47,798 bases of DNA from Clostridiales bacterium (GTDB lineage: Bacteria; Bacillota; Clostridia; Christensenellales; Aristaeellaceae): assembly GCA_004557905.1 (NCBI GenBank), contig SFFH01000004.1:1-47798 (forward strand), read 5' to 3'. A program made the position numbers and the translations under genes. The notes under the pieces were generated by a model. That model saw only the letters and a list, made by a program, of their open reading frames with translations, was not told the origin of the DNA and made no database searches. How positions within the stretch are numbered: position 1 is the stretch's first letter; the number at the start of each line of letters is the position of its first letter. Shown one piece after another: positions 41,056 to 47,798 of the stretch.

Positions 41056-42237
41056 GTGGCAGACAAGAGAGATTACTACGAGGTGCTGGGCGTTGCCAAG
41101 GGCGCCTCGGATGACGAAATCAAAAAAGCATACCGCAAGGCGGCCAAGGCCAGCCACCCGGACCTGCACCCCGATGACAAGGAGGCCGAGGCGCGCTTCA
41201 AGGAGATCAACGAGGCCTACGAGGTGCTCTCCGATCCGCAGAAGCGCGCGCGCTACGACCAGTTCGGTCACGAGGATCCGCGCGCGGCCGGCGCCGGCGC
41301 AGGCTACGGCGGCTTCGGCGGCTTTGAGGATATCTTCGATATGTTCACCGGCGGCGGCTTTGGCGGCGGCTTCGGCGGGGGCAGCCGACAGAGTCGTCAG
41401 AGCGCGCCCCAGCGCGGCAGCGACCTGCAGTACAACCTGACGCTGAGCTTTGAAGAGGCGGCGTTCGGCTGCAAGAAGGAATTCAAGTTCCAGCGCAACG
41501 CGACCTGCGACGCCTGCGGCGGTACCGGCGCCAAGCCCGGCACCCAGCCGCAGACCTGCCCGACCTGCGGCGGCAGCGGCCAGCAGCGCGTGACGATGAA
41601 CTCTCCGTTTGGCCAGGTGCAGACGATGCGCACCTGCCAGACCTGCGGCGGCAAGGGCAAGACGATCAAGGAGCGCTGCACGAAGTGCTCCGGCAGCGGC
41701 TTTGTCCGCGTGACGCGCACGGTGACAATGAACGTCCCGGCGGGCGTGGACGACGGACAGAACTTCAAGACCATCCCGGGCGAGGGCGAACCGGGCCGCA
41801 ACGGCGGACCGTCCGGCGATCTGTATGTGACGTGCAGCGTGCGTCCGCACAAGATCTTCAAGCGCGACCGCTACGACCTGTATTGTGACGTGCCCATCAG
41901 CTTCACGCAGGCGGCGCTGGGCGGCGAGATCGACGTGCCGACGCTCGAGGGCACGACAAAGTTCGACATCCCGGCCGGCACGCAGGAGGGCACGTCCTTC
42001 CGCATCCGCAGCCAGGGCATCCAGCAGCTGCGCGGCAGCGGCAAGGGCGACCTGTTCTTCACCGTGCACGTCGAGGTGCCCAAGCACCTGGGCGAGAAGC
42101 AGAAGGAGCTGCTGCGCCAGTTCGAGGATTCCCTCAGCGGCAAGGAGTACGAGCGCCGAAAAAGCTTCGGCGACCAGGTCAGGAACTATATCCGCGAAAA
42201 CGCCGAGCGGTTCAAGGAAAAGTTCGACAAGAAATAA
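41056..42237 (+). CDS. dnaJ: Co-chaperone DnaJ (Hsp40)
   Basis: A 393-residue type I J-protein. The J domain (about 3-70) has YYEVLGVAKGASDDEIKKAY and the HPD tripeptide in ASHPDLHPDD. A Gly/Phe-rich linker follows (GYGGFGGFEDIFDMFTGGGF). The four zinc-binding repeats are intact: CDACGGTG, CPTCGGSG, CQTCGGKG and CTKCSGSG. The start is GTG 41056, with AGGTGG eight bases ahead; the two GTGs just upstream overlap that site. A good terminator follows at 42249-42284, ending the heat-shock operon. Confidence 0.97.
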   Translation: MADKRDYYEVLGVAKGASDDEIKKAYRKAAKASHPDLHPDDKEAEARFKEINEAYEVLSDPQKRARYDQFGHEDPRAAGAGAGYGGFGGFEDIFDMFTGGGFGGGFGGGSRQSRQSAPQRGSDLQYNLTLSFEEAAFGCKKEFKFQRNATCDACGGTGAKPGTQPQTCPTCGGSGQQRVTMNSPFGQVQTMRTCQTCGGKGKTIKERCTKCSGSGFVRVTRTVTMNVPAGVDDGQNFKTIPGEGEPGRNGGPSGDLYVTCSVRPHKIFKRDRYDLYCDVPISFTQAALGGEIDVPTLEGTTKFDIPAGTQEGTSFRIRSQGIQQLRGSGKGDLFFTVHVEVPKHLGEKQKELLRQFEDSLSGKEYERRKSFGDQVRNYIRENAERFKEKFDKK

Positions 42238-42248
42238 AGGATTTTGAC

Positions 42249-42284
42249 GCCTGAGTAAGAATTATCTCTTATTCAGGCTTTTTT
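42249..42284 (+). terminator. Terminator of the heat-shock operon
   Basis: GCCTGAGTAAGA pairs with TCTTATTCAGGC (12 pairs, one G-U) around ATTATC and is followed by six Ts, 11 bases after the dnaJ stop. Confidence 0.88.
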
Positions 42285-42382
42285 ACCGTATAGGAAATGG
42301 CGTCAAAGACCGTACAGCGGGCACCGAGTGACTTGATTTTACAAAGTGGTTCGGAAGCGGGAGCGCGCACGGCGCGCTTTTT
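42281..42382 (+). repeat. Dispersed ~100-bp repeat A, copy 3
   Basis: It starts TTTTACCGTATAGGAAATGG within the T-tract of the dnaJ terminator and ends GCGCGCACGGCGCGC plus Ts, a small terminator-like hairpin. It is closest to the copy at 9591-9690. It fills much of the gap before prmA. Confidence 0.75.
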
Positions 42383-42452
42383 GTGGGCTGCTGCCCACAC
42401 CCGCCTGAGGGACATTGTCCCTCAGACTCCCTGGATCGCTTCGCGGCAGTTT
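42383..42452 (-). repeat. Palindromic repeat B, copy 2
   Basis: Read on the minus strand it gives CGCGAAGCGA, AGGGAGTCTGAGGGA, TCCCTCAGGCGGGT and a GGGCAGCAGCCC hairpin, matching 23876-23938 closely. It abuts repeat A copy 3. Confidence 0.7.
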
Positions 42453-42486
42453 CAAGCAGCAAGACTTCAACAAGTGAGGGAATCAT

Positions 42487-43434
42487 ATGGATTGGATGGA
42501 AGCTGTGGTGCATACCACGACCATGGGCGCGGACGTCGTCAGCGAGGTGCTGATGAACGCGGGCGCGGTGGGCACGTCGATCGAGGACCGCTATGACGTG
42601 ACCTCCAGCAAGAAGGAGGACGGCATGTGGGACATGATCGACGAGGAGGTGCTCGCCAAAATGAGCGAGGACGTGCTCGTCAGGGCGTACTTCAAAAACG
42701 ACGCCAGCGTGCAGGAGACGCTGCTGCTGGTGCGCGAGAAGCTGGGCGAGCTGAAGCGCCTGGACATGGGCTTTGACATTGGCAGCCTGACGCTCGAGCA
42801 CCAGAACGTGCAGGAGCAGGACTGGGCGGAGAACTGGAAGAAGTATTACAAGCCCTTCCGCGCGGGCGAGCATCTGGTCATCAAGCCGAGCTGGGAAACC
42901 TATGAGGAGAAGGAAGGCGACCTGGTGCTGGAGCTCGACCCGGGCATGGCGTTCGGCACGGGCACGCACGAGACGACCTTCATGTGCATGGAGCAACTGG
43001 AAAAATATGTGACCCCGGGCTGCAAGGCCATCGATGTGGGCTGCGGAAGCGGCATTCTGGCGCTGGCGGCGGCCAAGCTGGGTGCGAGCGACGTGCTGGC
43101 CATCGATCTGGATGAGCTGGCGGTCAAGGTGGCCGCGGAGAACACCGTGAAGAACGGCCTTGACGACAGGGTGCGCGTGGTGCACGGCGACCTGCTGGAG
43201 AAGGCCGACGAGATGGCGGACGTGATCGTGGCGAACATCATCGCGGACGTGATCTGCTTCCTGTGCGGCCCGGCGAAGAAGCACCTGCTGCCGGGCGGCA
43301 CGTTCATCTGCTCGGGCATCATCCGCGAGCGCGAGGACGACGTGCAGCAGGCGCTGGCCGCGGCGGGCTACGCCGTGTGCAATCGCCTGGCGAAGGGCTC
43401 GTGGGTCTGCCTGGCGGCCAAGGCGGCGCAGTGA
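42487..43434 (+). CDS. prmA: Ribosomal protein L11 methyltransferase
   Basis: A 315-residue SAM-dependent enzyme that trimethylates ribosomal protein L11. The N-terminal substrate-recognition domain begins MDWMEAVVHTTTMGADVVSE. The linker QDWAENWKKYYKPFRAGEHLVIKPSW, the substrate loop MAFGTGTHETT and SAM motif I AIDVGCGSGILALAAAKLGA, with the catalytic-loop VANIIADVI, are all present. It starts a new unit after the dnaJ terminator, with rsmE 15 bases downstream; no clear promoter was seen. Confidence 0.96.
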   Translation: MDWMEAVVHTTTMGADVVSEVLMNAGAVGTSIEDRYDVTSSKKEDGMWDMIDEEVLAKMSEDVLVRAYFKNDASVQETLLLVREKLGELKRLDMGFDIGSLTLEHQNVQEQDWAENWKKYYKPFRAGEHLVIKPSWETYEEKEGDLVLELDPGMAFGTGTHETTFMCMEQLEKYVTPGCKAIDVGCGSGILALAAAKLGASDVLAIDLDELAVKVAAENTVKNGLDDRVRVVHGDLLEKADEMADVIVANIIADVICFLCGPAKKHLLPGGTFICSGIIREREDDVQQALAAAGYAVCNRLAKGSWVCLAAKAAQ

Positions 43435-43449
43435 CGCGGGGAGAAGACG

Positions 43450-44193
43450 ATGCATCGATTCTTTGCCGATGAAAACGGGATTGTCAATGGAACGGCCTGC
43501 CTAAATATCGAGGATTCTCAGCACGCGCTGCGCGTGCTGCGCCTTGGCAGCGGGGATGAGATCGAGCTGGTCTGCGCGCCGGGACGGTTTCTGGCACAAA
43601 TCACGGGCGAGACGGACGGTCTGGTGCAGGTGCAGGTCCGCGAGGAGCTGCGCCGGACCGAGGCGCGCACGCAGGTGACGCTCTATCAGGGGCTGCCCAA
43701 GGCGGACAAGATGGAGATGATCGCGCAGAAGACCACGGAGCTGGGCGTGCATGCGATCCAGCCGGTGGCGATGGAGCGCTGCGTGGTGAAGCTGGAGGGC
43801 AAGGACGCCGGCAAGAAGGTCGAGCGCTGGCAGAAGATCGCGCGCGAGGCGGTCAAGCAGTGCGCGCGGGTGACGGTGCCCGAGGTTCTGCCGCCGAAGA
43901 AGCTGACCCAGCTTGAGGAGGAACTCAAGCAGCTGGACGTGCTCATCGTGCCCTGGGAGGACGCGCGGGACGGGAGCATCCGTCAGGCGCTTGCGCCGTT
44001 CGAGGGACGGGAGGCGCTGCGCGTGGGCATCCTGATCGGACCGGAGGGCGGAATCAGCGGGAAGGAAGCGCACTGGCTGGCGGAGAACGCGAGGGCGAAG
44101 CTGGTCACGCTCGGCCCGCGCATCCTGCGCACGGAGACGGCGGGCCTGTGCGCGCTGACGATGGTGATGGCGTTCCGGGGCGAAATGGAATAG
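43450..44193 (+). CDS. rsmE: 16S rRNA (uracil1498-N3)-methyltransferase
   Basis: A 247-residue SPOUT enzyme. The N-terminal PUA-like part (MHRFFADEN ... HALRVLRLGSGDEIELV) is followed by LYQGLPKADKMEMIAQKTTE and LGVHAIQPV. The knotted SAM-binding C-terminus is ILIGPEGGISGKEAHWLAEN then TLGPRILRTETAGLCAL. It methylates N3 of U1498 in 16S rRNA. It pairs with prmA, the standard order behind dnaJ in Clostridia. Confidence 0.96.
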   Translation: MHRFFADENGIVNGTACLNIEDSQHALRVLRLGSGDEIELVCAPGRFLAQITGETDGLVQVQVREELRRTEARTQVTLYQGLPKADKMEMIAQKTTELGVHAIQPVAMERCVVKLEGKDAGKKVERWQKIAREAVKQCARVTVPEVLPPKKLTQLEEELKQLDVLIVPWEDARDGSIRQALAPFEGREALRVGILIGPEGGISGKEAHWLAENARAKLVTLGPRILRTETAGLCALTMVMAFRGEME

Positions 44194-44212
44194 GCAATTT
44201 GCGGCGCAAGAC

Positions 44213-44241
44213 TTGCAAGAGTCCGCGCCGTATTTTATAAT
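44213..44241 (+). promoter_or_regulatory. Promoter upstream of the DUF4236 gene
   Basis: TTGCAA (44213-44218), 17 bases, TATAAT (44236-44241), 35 bases before the ATG. It suggests that this gene is expressed independently of prmA-rsmE. Confidence 0.65.
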
Positions 44242-44276
44242 GGAGACAAGATTACGAACGAAAGAGGGAACGGACG

Positions 44277-45266
44277 ATGCGTTTTCGCAAGAGCATCAAG
44301 GTGACCAAGGGCGTCAAGCTCAATCTCTCCAAGGGCGGCGCCAGCTTCACGGTGGGCAGCGGCCTGCCCGTTTCACTGAACGTGGGCACCAAGGGCGCCT
44401 ACCTGAACTGGAGCATCCCGGGCACGGGCGTGTACGACCGCGTGCGCCTGGACAAGGTGCTCAAGGAAAAGCTGGGCGGCGTGCTGGGCTTTGGCACGGC
44501 GGCAGCCGAGGAAGAGGAGCCGGAAGAGAAGAGCGCGAAGAAGACCGGAACGAAGGCGGCGGCCAAGAAGTCCTCTTCCACGAAGACGACGGCCAAGCCG
44601 ACATCGAAGAAGACGGCCTCCGCCAGGACGGAGACGAAGAAGGAGCCGGATCGCCCCAGCGACGAGGAGATGAACGCCATCGCGCAGCAGATCGCGCTGG
44701 TGAACATCCATCGCCAGGCGATTGACGTGAGCAAGAAGGCGTCCGGCACGCTGAACGCGGACGAGGCCGAGGCGCAGATCGAAGCGTGGCTGTCCGAGAG
44801 CGAGGCGCCCATCGAGTTCTCCGTTCAGCCGGAGGTGATCGAAAGCAAGGGCACGGTCATGATCGACCTGGACCTGCCGGAGATTGAGGATATGCCGCAG
44901 GACAAGCTCGCGGAGCTGGCGGATGGGACGATCAAGATCAAGAAGAAGACCAAGAAGGAGCAGGTGGAGGACTACCGCACCTGCGTCTTCGGCCTGGGCG
45001 AGTATGTGGCCAGCCATGTGTTGGCCGAGGTGCCGCAGACGAAGAAGGTCGTCGTCTCCGCATACACGCAGCGCAGGAGCGAGAAGACCGGCGAGCTGCT
45101 GGACGTGTTCATCTACTCCGTCGTGTTTTCCCGCAGCGATTTTACCAAGGATTATCAGGACAAGGATCCGTATGAATTCTGCCAGAAGCTGCCGAGCCGC
45201 TTCTATGTGCTCGCCAGCGGCGTGATGAAGGAAATCGTCCCGTTTGAGGCGGCGGACATCCAATAA
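44277..45266 (+). CDS. DUF4236 domain protein with Lys/Ala/Thr-rich linker
   Basis: A 329-residue protein. Residues 1-55 match DUF4236: MRFRKSIKVTKGVKLNLSKG, GASFTVGS, LNVGTKGAYLNWSIPGTGVY. A low-complexity charged linker at about 78-125 is built of Glu then Lys/Ala/Thr/Ser repeats. The remainder (about 130-329) is soluble and acidic, with PEVIESKGTVMIDLDLPEIE and a C-terminal YRTCVFGLGEYVASHVLAEV segment that I do not recognise. There is no signal peptide or membrane segment. DUF4236 has no agreed function; it often heads proteins with varied partners. It is inserted between rsmE and mtaB, which are usually closer neighbours, and has its own promoter. Confidence 0.85.
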   Translation: MRFRKSIKVTKGVKLNLSKGGASFTVGSGLPVSLNVGTKGAYLNWSIPGTGVYDRVRLDKVLKEKLGGVLGFGTAAAEEEEPEEKSAKKTGTKAAAKKSSSTKTTAKPTSKKTASARTETKKEPDRPSDEEMNAIAQQIALVNIHRQAIDVSKKASGTLNADEAEAQIEAWLSESEAPIEFSVQPEVIESKGTVMIDLDLPEIEDMPQDKLAELADGTIKIKKKTKKEQVEDYRTCVFGLGEYVASHVLAEVPQTKKVVVSAYTQRRSEKTGELLDVFIYSVVFSRSDFTKDYQDKDPYEFCQKLPSRFYVLASGVMKEIVPFEAADIQ

Positions 45267-45353
45267 ACCGGCATGATGCCGGCTGCATGACTGACCAGGT
45301 CATGCAAGTCCTGCAGCTTTGCCATCGAGGCCGAAGCTTTGCAGAAGGACTTA

Positions 45354-45514
45354 TACTAATTCTTATTAAAATGGCCTAATCCGCGCATCGTCTTTTCCGC
45401 CCTGACTTTGCCTCGTTCCGTTCAACGTACCTTAAGTAACGCCTCACTTCACTCGGCTTCGTCAAAGCGAAAAATCTGATGCGCTCTGTTAAGCATTTTA
45501 ATTGCGAATTAGTA
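45354..45514. mobile_element. MITE-like element with ~20-bp terminal inverted repeats
   Basis: The left end TACTAATTC-TT-ATTAAAATG (45354-45373) and the right end CATTTTAATT-GC-GAATTAGTA (45494-45514) are inverted copies with one small difference. The ~120 bases between encode no protein and are AT-richer than the neighbours. It lies in the 283-base gap between the DUF4236 gene and mtaB. The rest of that gap (45267-45353) holds GC stems such as GCATGAC/GTCATGC. A clear target duplication was not found. Confidence 0.65.
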
Positions 45515-45549
45515 TTACAGAGTAAACCGAAGGAGAACAAACCATTTCC

Positions 45550-46848
45550 ATGATCGAAAACAGGACCGTGGCCTTCCACACGCTGGGCTGCAAGGTCAAT
45601 CAGTACGACACGCAGGCCATGCGCGAGCGCTTTGAAGAGGCGGGCTTTCGCACGGTGGATTTTGAGGACAGGGCCGACGTCTACGTCGTCAACACCTGCA
45701 CGGTGACGGGCACGGGCGACAAGAAGAGCATGCAGACGATCCGGCGCTGCCACAGGAACAACCCGGACGCGGCAATCGTCGTGACGGGCTGCCTCGCACA
45801 GCGCGCGGCGGATGAGCTGAAGCTGCCGGGTGTGCGGCTGGTGCTGGGCACGCAGCGGCGCGGCGAGGTGGTGCAGCTGCTTGCTCAGGCGCTTGAGCAG
45901 GACTGCGCGCTTATCGCGGTGGAGACGCTGCGGCAGGCGCCGTTTGAGCACCTGACGGTTCACGCGCACGAGGGCCATACCCGCGCGACGATGAAGATTC
46001 AGGAGGGCTGCGACCGCTGGTGCACGTACTGCATCATTCCGTCCGTGCGCGGCCCGATCCGTTCCCGGCCGCTTGATGAAATCCGCGCGGAGGCGCAGAG
46101 CCTGGCCGCGGCGGGCTTCAAGGAAGTCGTGCTCACCGGCATCCACCTGACGAGCTACGGCCGTGAGCAGCACGGGGCCATCACGCTGCTGGACGCGATC
46201 CGGGCGGTGCATGAGGTCGAGGGCATCGAGCGCATCCGCTTGGGCTCGCTGGAGCCGGTGATCGTGACGGGGGCGTTCGTGCAGGGCATCGCGGCGATGC
46301 CCAAGGTCTGCCACCAGTTCCATCTGGCGCTGCAATCGGGCAGCGACACGGTGCTCGCGCGCATGCGCAGGCGGTACACGAGCGGGGAATTCCTCGCGGC
46401 GTGCGCGATGCTGCGCGGGGCGTTTGAGGACTGTGCGCTGACGACCGACGTGATGACCGGCTTCCCGGGCGAGACGGAAGAGGAATTCGCGCAGACGGTG
46501 GATACCTGCCAAAGGGCCGGATTCGCGCGGATGCACGTCTTCCCGTATTCCGAGCGCGAGGGCACGAAAGCCGCCGCGATGGCGGGCAGCGTGCCGCGGC
46601 ACATCCGTGAGGAGCGCGCCAGGCAGCTGATCGCCGTGGGCAAGGAACTGGAGCGCGCGGCGCTTGAAGGCCACATCGGCAGGACTGACGAGGTACTGAT
46701 CGAGGAGATCGACGCGCAGGGCCGCGGCACGGGCTACACCGGCGGCTACATGCGCGTGCATGTGCAGGGCGCGCAGCCGGGCGAGATCGTCCGGGTGCGG
46801 ATTGTGGGGATTGAAAACGATGAACTGAGTGGAGAAATCGCCGGATAA
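45550..46848 (+). CDS. mtaB: tRNA (N6-threonylcarbamoyladenosine37-C2)-methylthiotransferase
   Basis: A 432-residue radical SAM enzyme converting t6A37 to ms2t6A37 in tRNA. The N-terminal UPF0004 domain (FHTLGCKVNQYDTQAMRERF; VVNTCTVTGTGDKKS; VVTGCLAQR) holds the second cluster's Cys residues. The radical SAM triad is in KIQEGCDRWCTYCIIPSVRG. LTGIHLTSYG and FPGETEEEFAQTV are typical. A TRAM domain ends the protein. The ATG lies 14 bases after AAGGAG, which is rather far; no better in-frame start is seen. Its substrate tRNA modification is the one made by TsaB/TsaE, also encoded in this window. Confidence 0.95.
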   Translation: MIENRTVAFHTLGCKVNQYDTQAMRERFEEAGFRTVDFEDRADVYVVNTCTVTGTGDKKSMQTIRRCHRNNPDAAIVVTGCLAQRAADELKLPGVRLVLGTQRRGEVVQLLAQALEQDCALIAVETLRQAPFEHLTVHAHEGHTRATMKIQEGCDRWCTYCIIPSVRGPIRSRPLDEIRAEAQSLAAAGFKEVVLTGIHLTSYGREQHGAITLLDAIRAVHEVEGIERIRLGSLEPVIVTGAFVQGIAAMPKVCHQFHLALQSGSDTVLARMRRRYTSGEFLAACAMLRGAFEDCALTTDVMTGFPGETEEEFAQTVDTCQRAGFARMHVFPYSEREGTKAAAMAGSVPRHIREERARQLIAVGKELERAALEGHIGRTDEVLIEEIDAQGRGTGYTGGYMRVHVQGAQPGEIVRVRIVGIENDELSGEIAG

Positions 46849-46902
46849 GCCTCCTGCGGGAGAGGCGCGGCGAGGTCCGGAAGATGAAAGGAGAGCTTTC
46901 CC

Positions 46903-47247
46903 ATGAACGATTGTCTTTTCTGCAAGATTGCTGCGGGCGAAATCCCGAGCACGAAGGTCTATGAGGACGAGCAGGTGCTGGCGTTCCGCGACATCGCGCC
47001 GCAGGCTCCGGTACACGTGCTGGTGATTCCCAAGAAGCACGTCTCCGGCTGGTACGATGCGAAGGACGAGGACGACGCGCTGCTCGCGCACCTGATGCGC
47101 GTGGCGGCAAACGTGGCGAAGATGGAGGGCGTCGTGGACAGCGGCTTCCGCGTGGTCTCCAACTGCGGCGCGGACGCGCAGCAGACGGTCAGACACCTGC
47201 ACCTGCATGTGCTGGGCGGCAGGACGATGGCGGGCGAAATGGCCTGA
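46903..47247 (+). CDS. HIT family protein (HINT-type)
   Basis: A 114-residue nucleotide-binding hydrolase. DCLFCKIAAGEIPSTKVYED opens it, with Cys positions that may bind zinc. The catalytic histidine triad is HLHLHVLGG near residue 104. HINT proteins cleave purine nucleoside phosphoramidates or adenylated lysine-type compounds. GAAAGGAGAGCTTTCCC precedes the ATG, 54 bases after mtaB. The location just before rpsU is a standard Clostridia arrangement. Confidence 0.93.
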   Translation: MNDCLFCKIAAGEIPSTKVYEDEQVLAFRDIAPQAPVHVLVIPKKHVSGWYDAKDEDDALLAHLMRVAANVAKMEGVVDSGFRVVSNCGADAQQTVRHLHLHVLGGRTMAGEMA

Positions 47248-47320
47248 CAGATTTCTGAAGATTCGCGGCCTTTTCGATGGGCTGGTGCCGAAATCTTTTT
47301 GAAGAAAATGCAAATTGCGG

Positions 47321-47349
47321 TTGACGAATAGAGTTAGTTGCGCTATAAT
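47321..47349 (+). promoter_or_regulatory. Promoter of rpsU
   Basis: TTGACG (47321-47326), 17 bases, TATAAT (47344-47349). The 5' leader is about 70 bases and includes a GAGGGGAGGG ribosome site. Confidence 0.8.
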
Positions 47350-47427
47350 TAAGCGTACGGTACTCCATTGACGGCGAGTTTGACGCAATGGATCGTCGAA
47401 TGCTTGAGCCGAGGGGAGGGATACTAG

Positions 47428-47601
47428 ATGTCTGAGATCCGTATTCGTGAGAATGAATCCCTGGAAAGTGCTCTGAGGAGATTCAAGAGGCAGTGCGCGC
47501 GAGCTGGCGTTATCGCTGAGGTTCGTAAGAGAGAGCATTACGAGAAGCCGTCCGTCCGTCGCAAGAAGAAGGCCGAGGCTGCCCGTAAGCGCAAGTACTG
47601 A
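47428..47601 (+). CDS. rpsU: Small ribosomal subunit protein S21
   Basis: A 57-residue basic protein of the 30S subunit. It starts MSEIRIRENESLESALRRFK, then has RQCARAGVIAEVRKREHYEK and ends in PSVRRKKKAEAARKRKY, a complete match to the S21 family including the basic tail. The ATG at 47428 follows GAGGGGAGGGATACTAG. It has its own promoter and terminator, so it is monocistronic. Codon use is less GC-biased than its neighbours, as is usual for highly expressed ribosomal genes. Confidence 0.97.
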   Translation: MSEIRIRENESLESALRRFKRQCARAGVIAEVRKREHYEKPSVRRKKKAEAARKRKY

Positions 47602-47612
47602 TTCACAAAATC

Positions 47613-47638
47613 GCTCCATCGCAAGATGGAGCTTTTTT
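47613..47638 (+). terminator. Terminator of rpsU
   Basis: A perfect 8-bp stem GCTCCATC-GCAA-GATGGAGC with a GNRA-type tetraloop is followed by six Ts, 11 bases after the stop. Confidence 0.93.
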
Positions 47639-47731
47639 CTTGTTTGGGATGCGTCGGCGGCATAAGGGAGCAAATGTTAACTAAGAGATATTGAAGATTG
47701 CCATCTTCAGGGGAAGCGCGCTGCGCTGGGC

Positions 47732-47778
47732 CCAGAGGGATGAGGGGGGATTTCGATTTCCCCCCTACATCCCTCTGG
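47732..47778. repeat. Large palindromic hairpin at the right edge
   Basis: CCAGAGGGATG (47732-47742) pairs with CATCCCTCTGG (47768-47778). Inside, GGGGGGA (47744-47750) pairs with TCCCCCC (47759-47765). The flank GACTCCC and the general pattern recall repeat B (GGGAGTCTGAGGGA), so it may be a further relative. The window ends 20 bases later. Confidence 0.6.
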
Positions 47779-47798
47779 ACTCCCATACCCCCTTGAAA

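Noticed and set aside
45376..47673. Minus-strand frame (765 codons) from the MITE to rpsU
   Set aside because: It spans mtaB, the HIT gene and rpsU in antisense. No ribosome site or domain was seen.

Overview
The window looks like chromosome from a GC-rich member of the Clostridia (Bacillota). The main evidence is the hrcA-grpE-dnaK-dnaJ-prmA-rsmE-(DUF4236)-mtaB-HIT-rpsU order behind a CIRCE operator. Strong AGGAGG ribosome sites, an FMN riboswitch driving a RibU-type riboflavin transporter, YesM/YesN-type two-component proteins and frequent TTG/GTG starts agree with this. I cannot name a genus. There are no rRNA or tRNA genes and no CRISPR array.

Region 1 (1-9.6 kb) has visibly lower GC and looks acquired. 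It starts with a broken ORF that joins the C-terminal part of a serine recombinase to the C-terminal part of an IS630-type transposase. An import and signalling set follows: an AfuA/FbpA-like binding protein, ABC ATPase, double-domain permease, sensor kinase, response regulator and deoxyribose-phosphate aldolase. It ends at a second serine recombinase on the minus strand. I infer uptake and use of a phosphorylated sugar.

Region 2 (9.7-17.4 kb) is a minus-strand catabolic operon with a divergent GntR regulator. Its products are a DUF6282 metal hydrolase, a PIG-L enzyme closely resembling 4-oxalomesaconate hydratase (GalB), a TAXI-TRAP transporter (binding protein plus fused permease), an RraA/GalC-type aldolase and, after a terminator, an AEC permease. 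Together they resemble the lower part of the protocatechuate 4,5-cleavage/gallate pathway without any oxygenase. The operon has a perfect TTGACA-17-TATAAT promoter between two copies of an ATTGTTNAACAAT-like palindrome.

Region 3 (17.5-26.1 kb) is mixed. It holds small hydrolases, a second GntR, an unrecognised Tudor-like protein flanked by two related structured RNA elements, an acetyltransferase, a small conserved protein, an M28 peptidase, a MATE exporter, a HAD phosphatase, a DUF218 protein and a MerR/TipAS regulator with a classic 19-bp-spacer promoter.

Region 4 (26.1-37.2 kb) is housekeeping: riboswitch-ribU, tsaE-tsaB-rimI (tRNA t6A and ribosomal N-acetylation), an alpha/beta hydrolase, a membrane-anchored MurF-like ligase, a Ddl-like ligase, a LUD protein, a membrane protein, lepA and hemW.

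Region 5 (37.2-47.8 kb) is the heat-shock operon followed by prmA, rsmE, a DUF4236 protein, mtaB, a HIT protein and rpsU.

Several dispersed intergenic repeats cross the window: a ~100-bp element in three copies, each just after a terminator; a palindromic element in two copies; a REP-like palindrome; and a ~160-bp MITE-like element with ~20-bp terminal inverted repeats.
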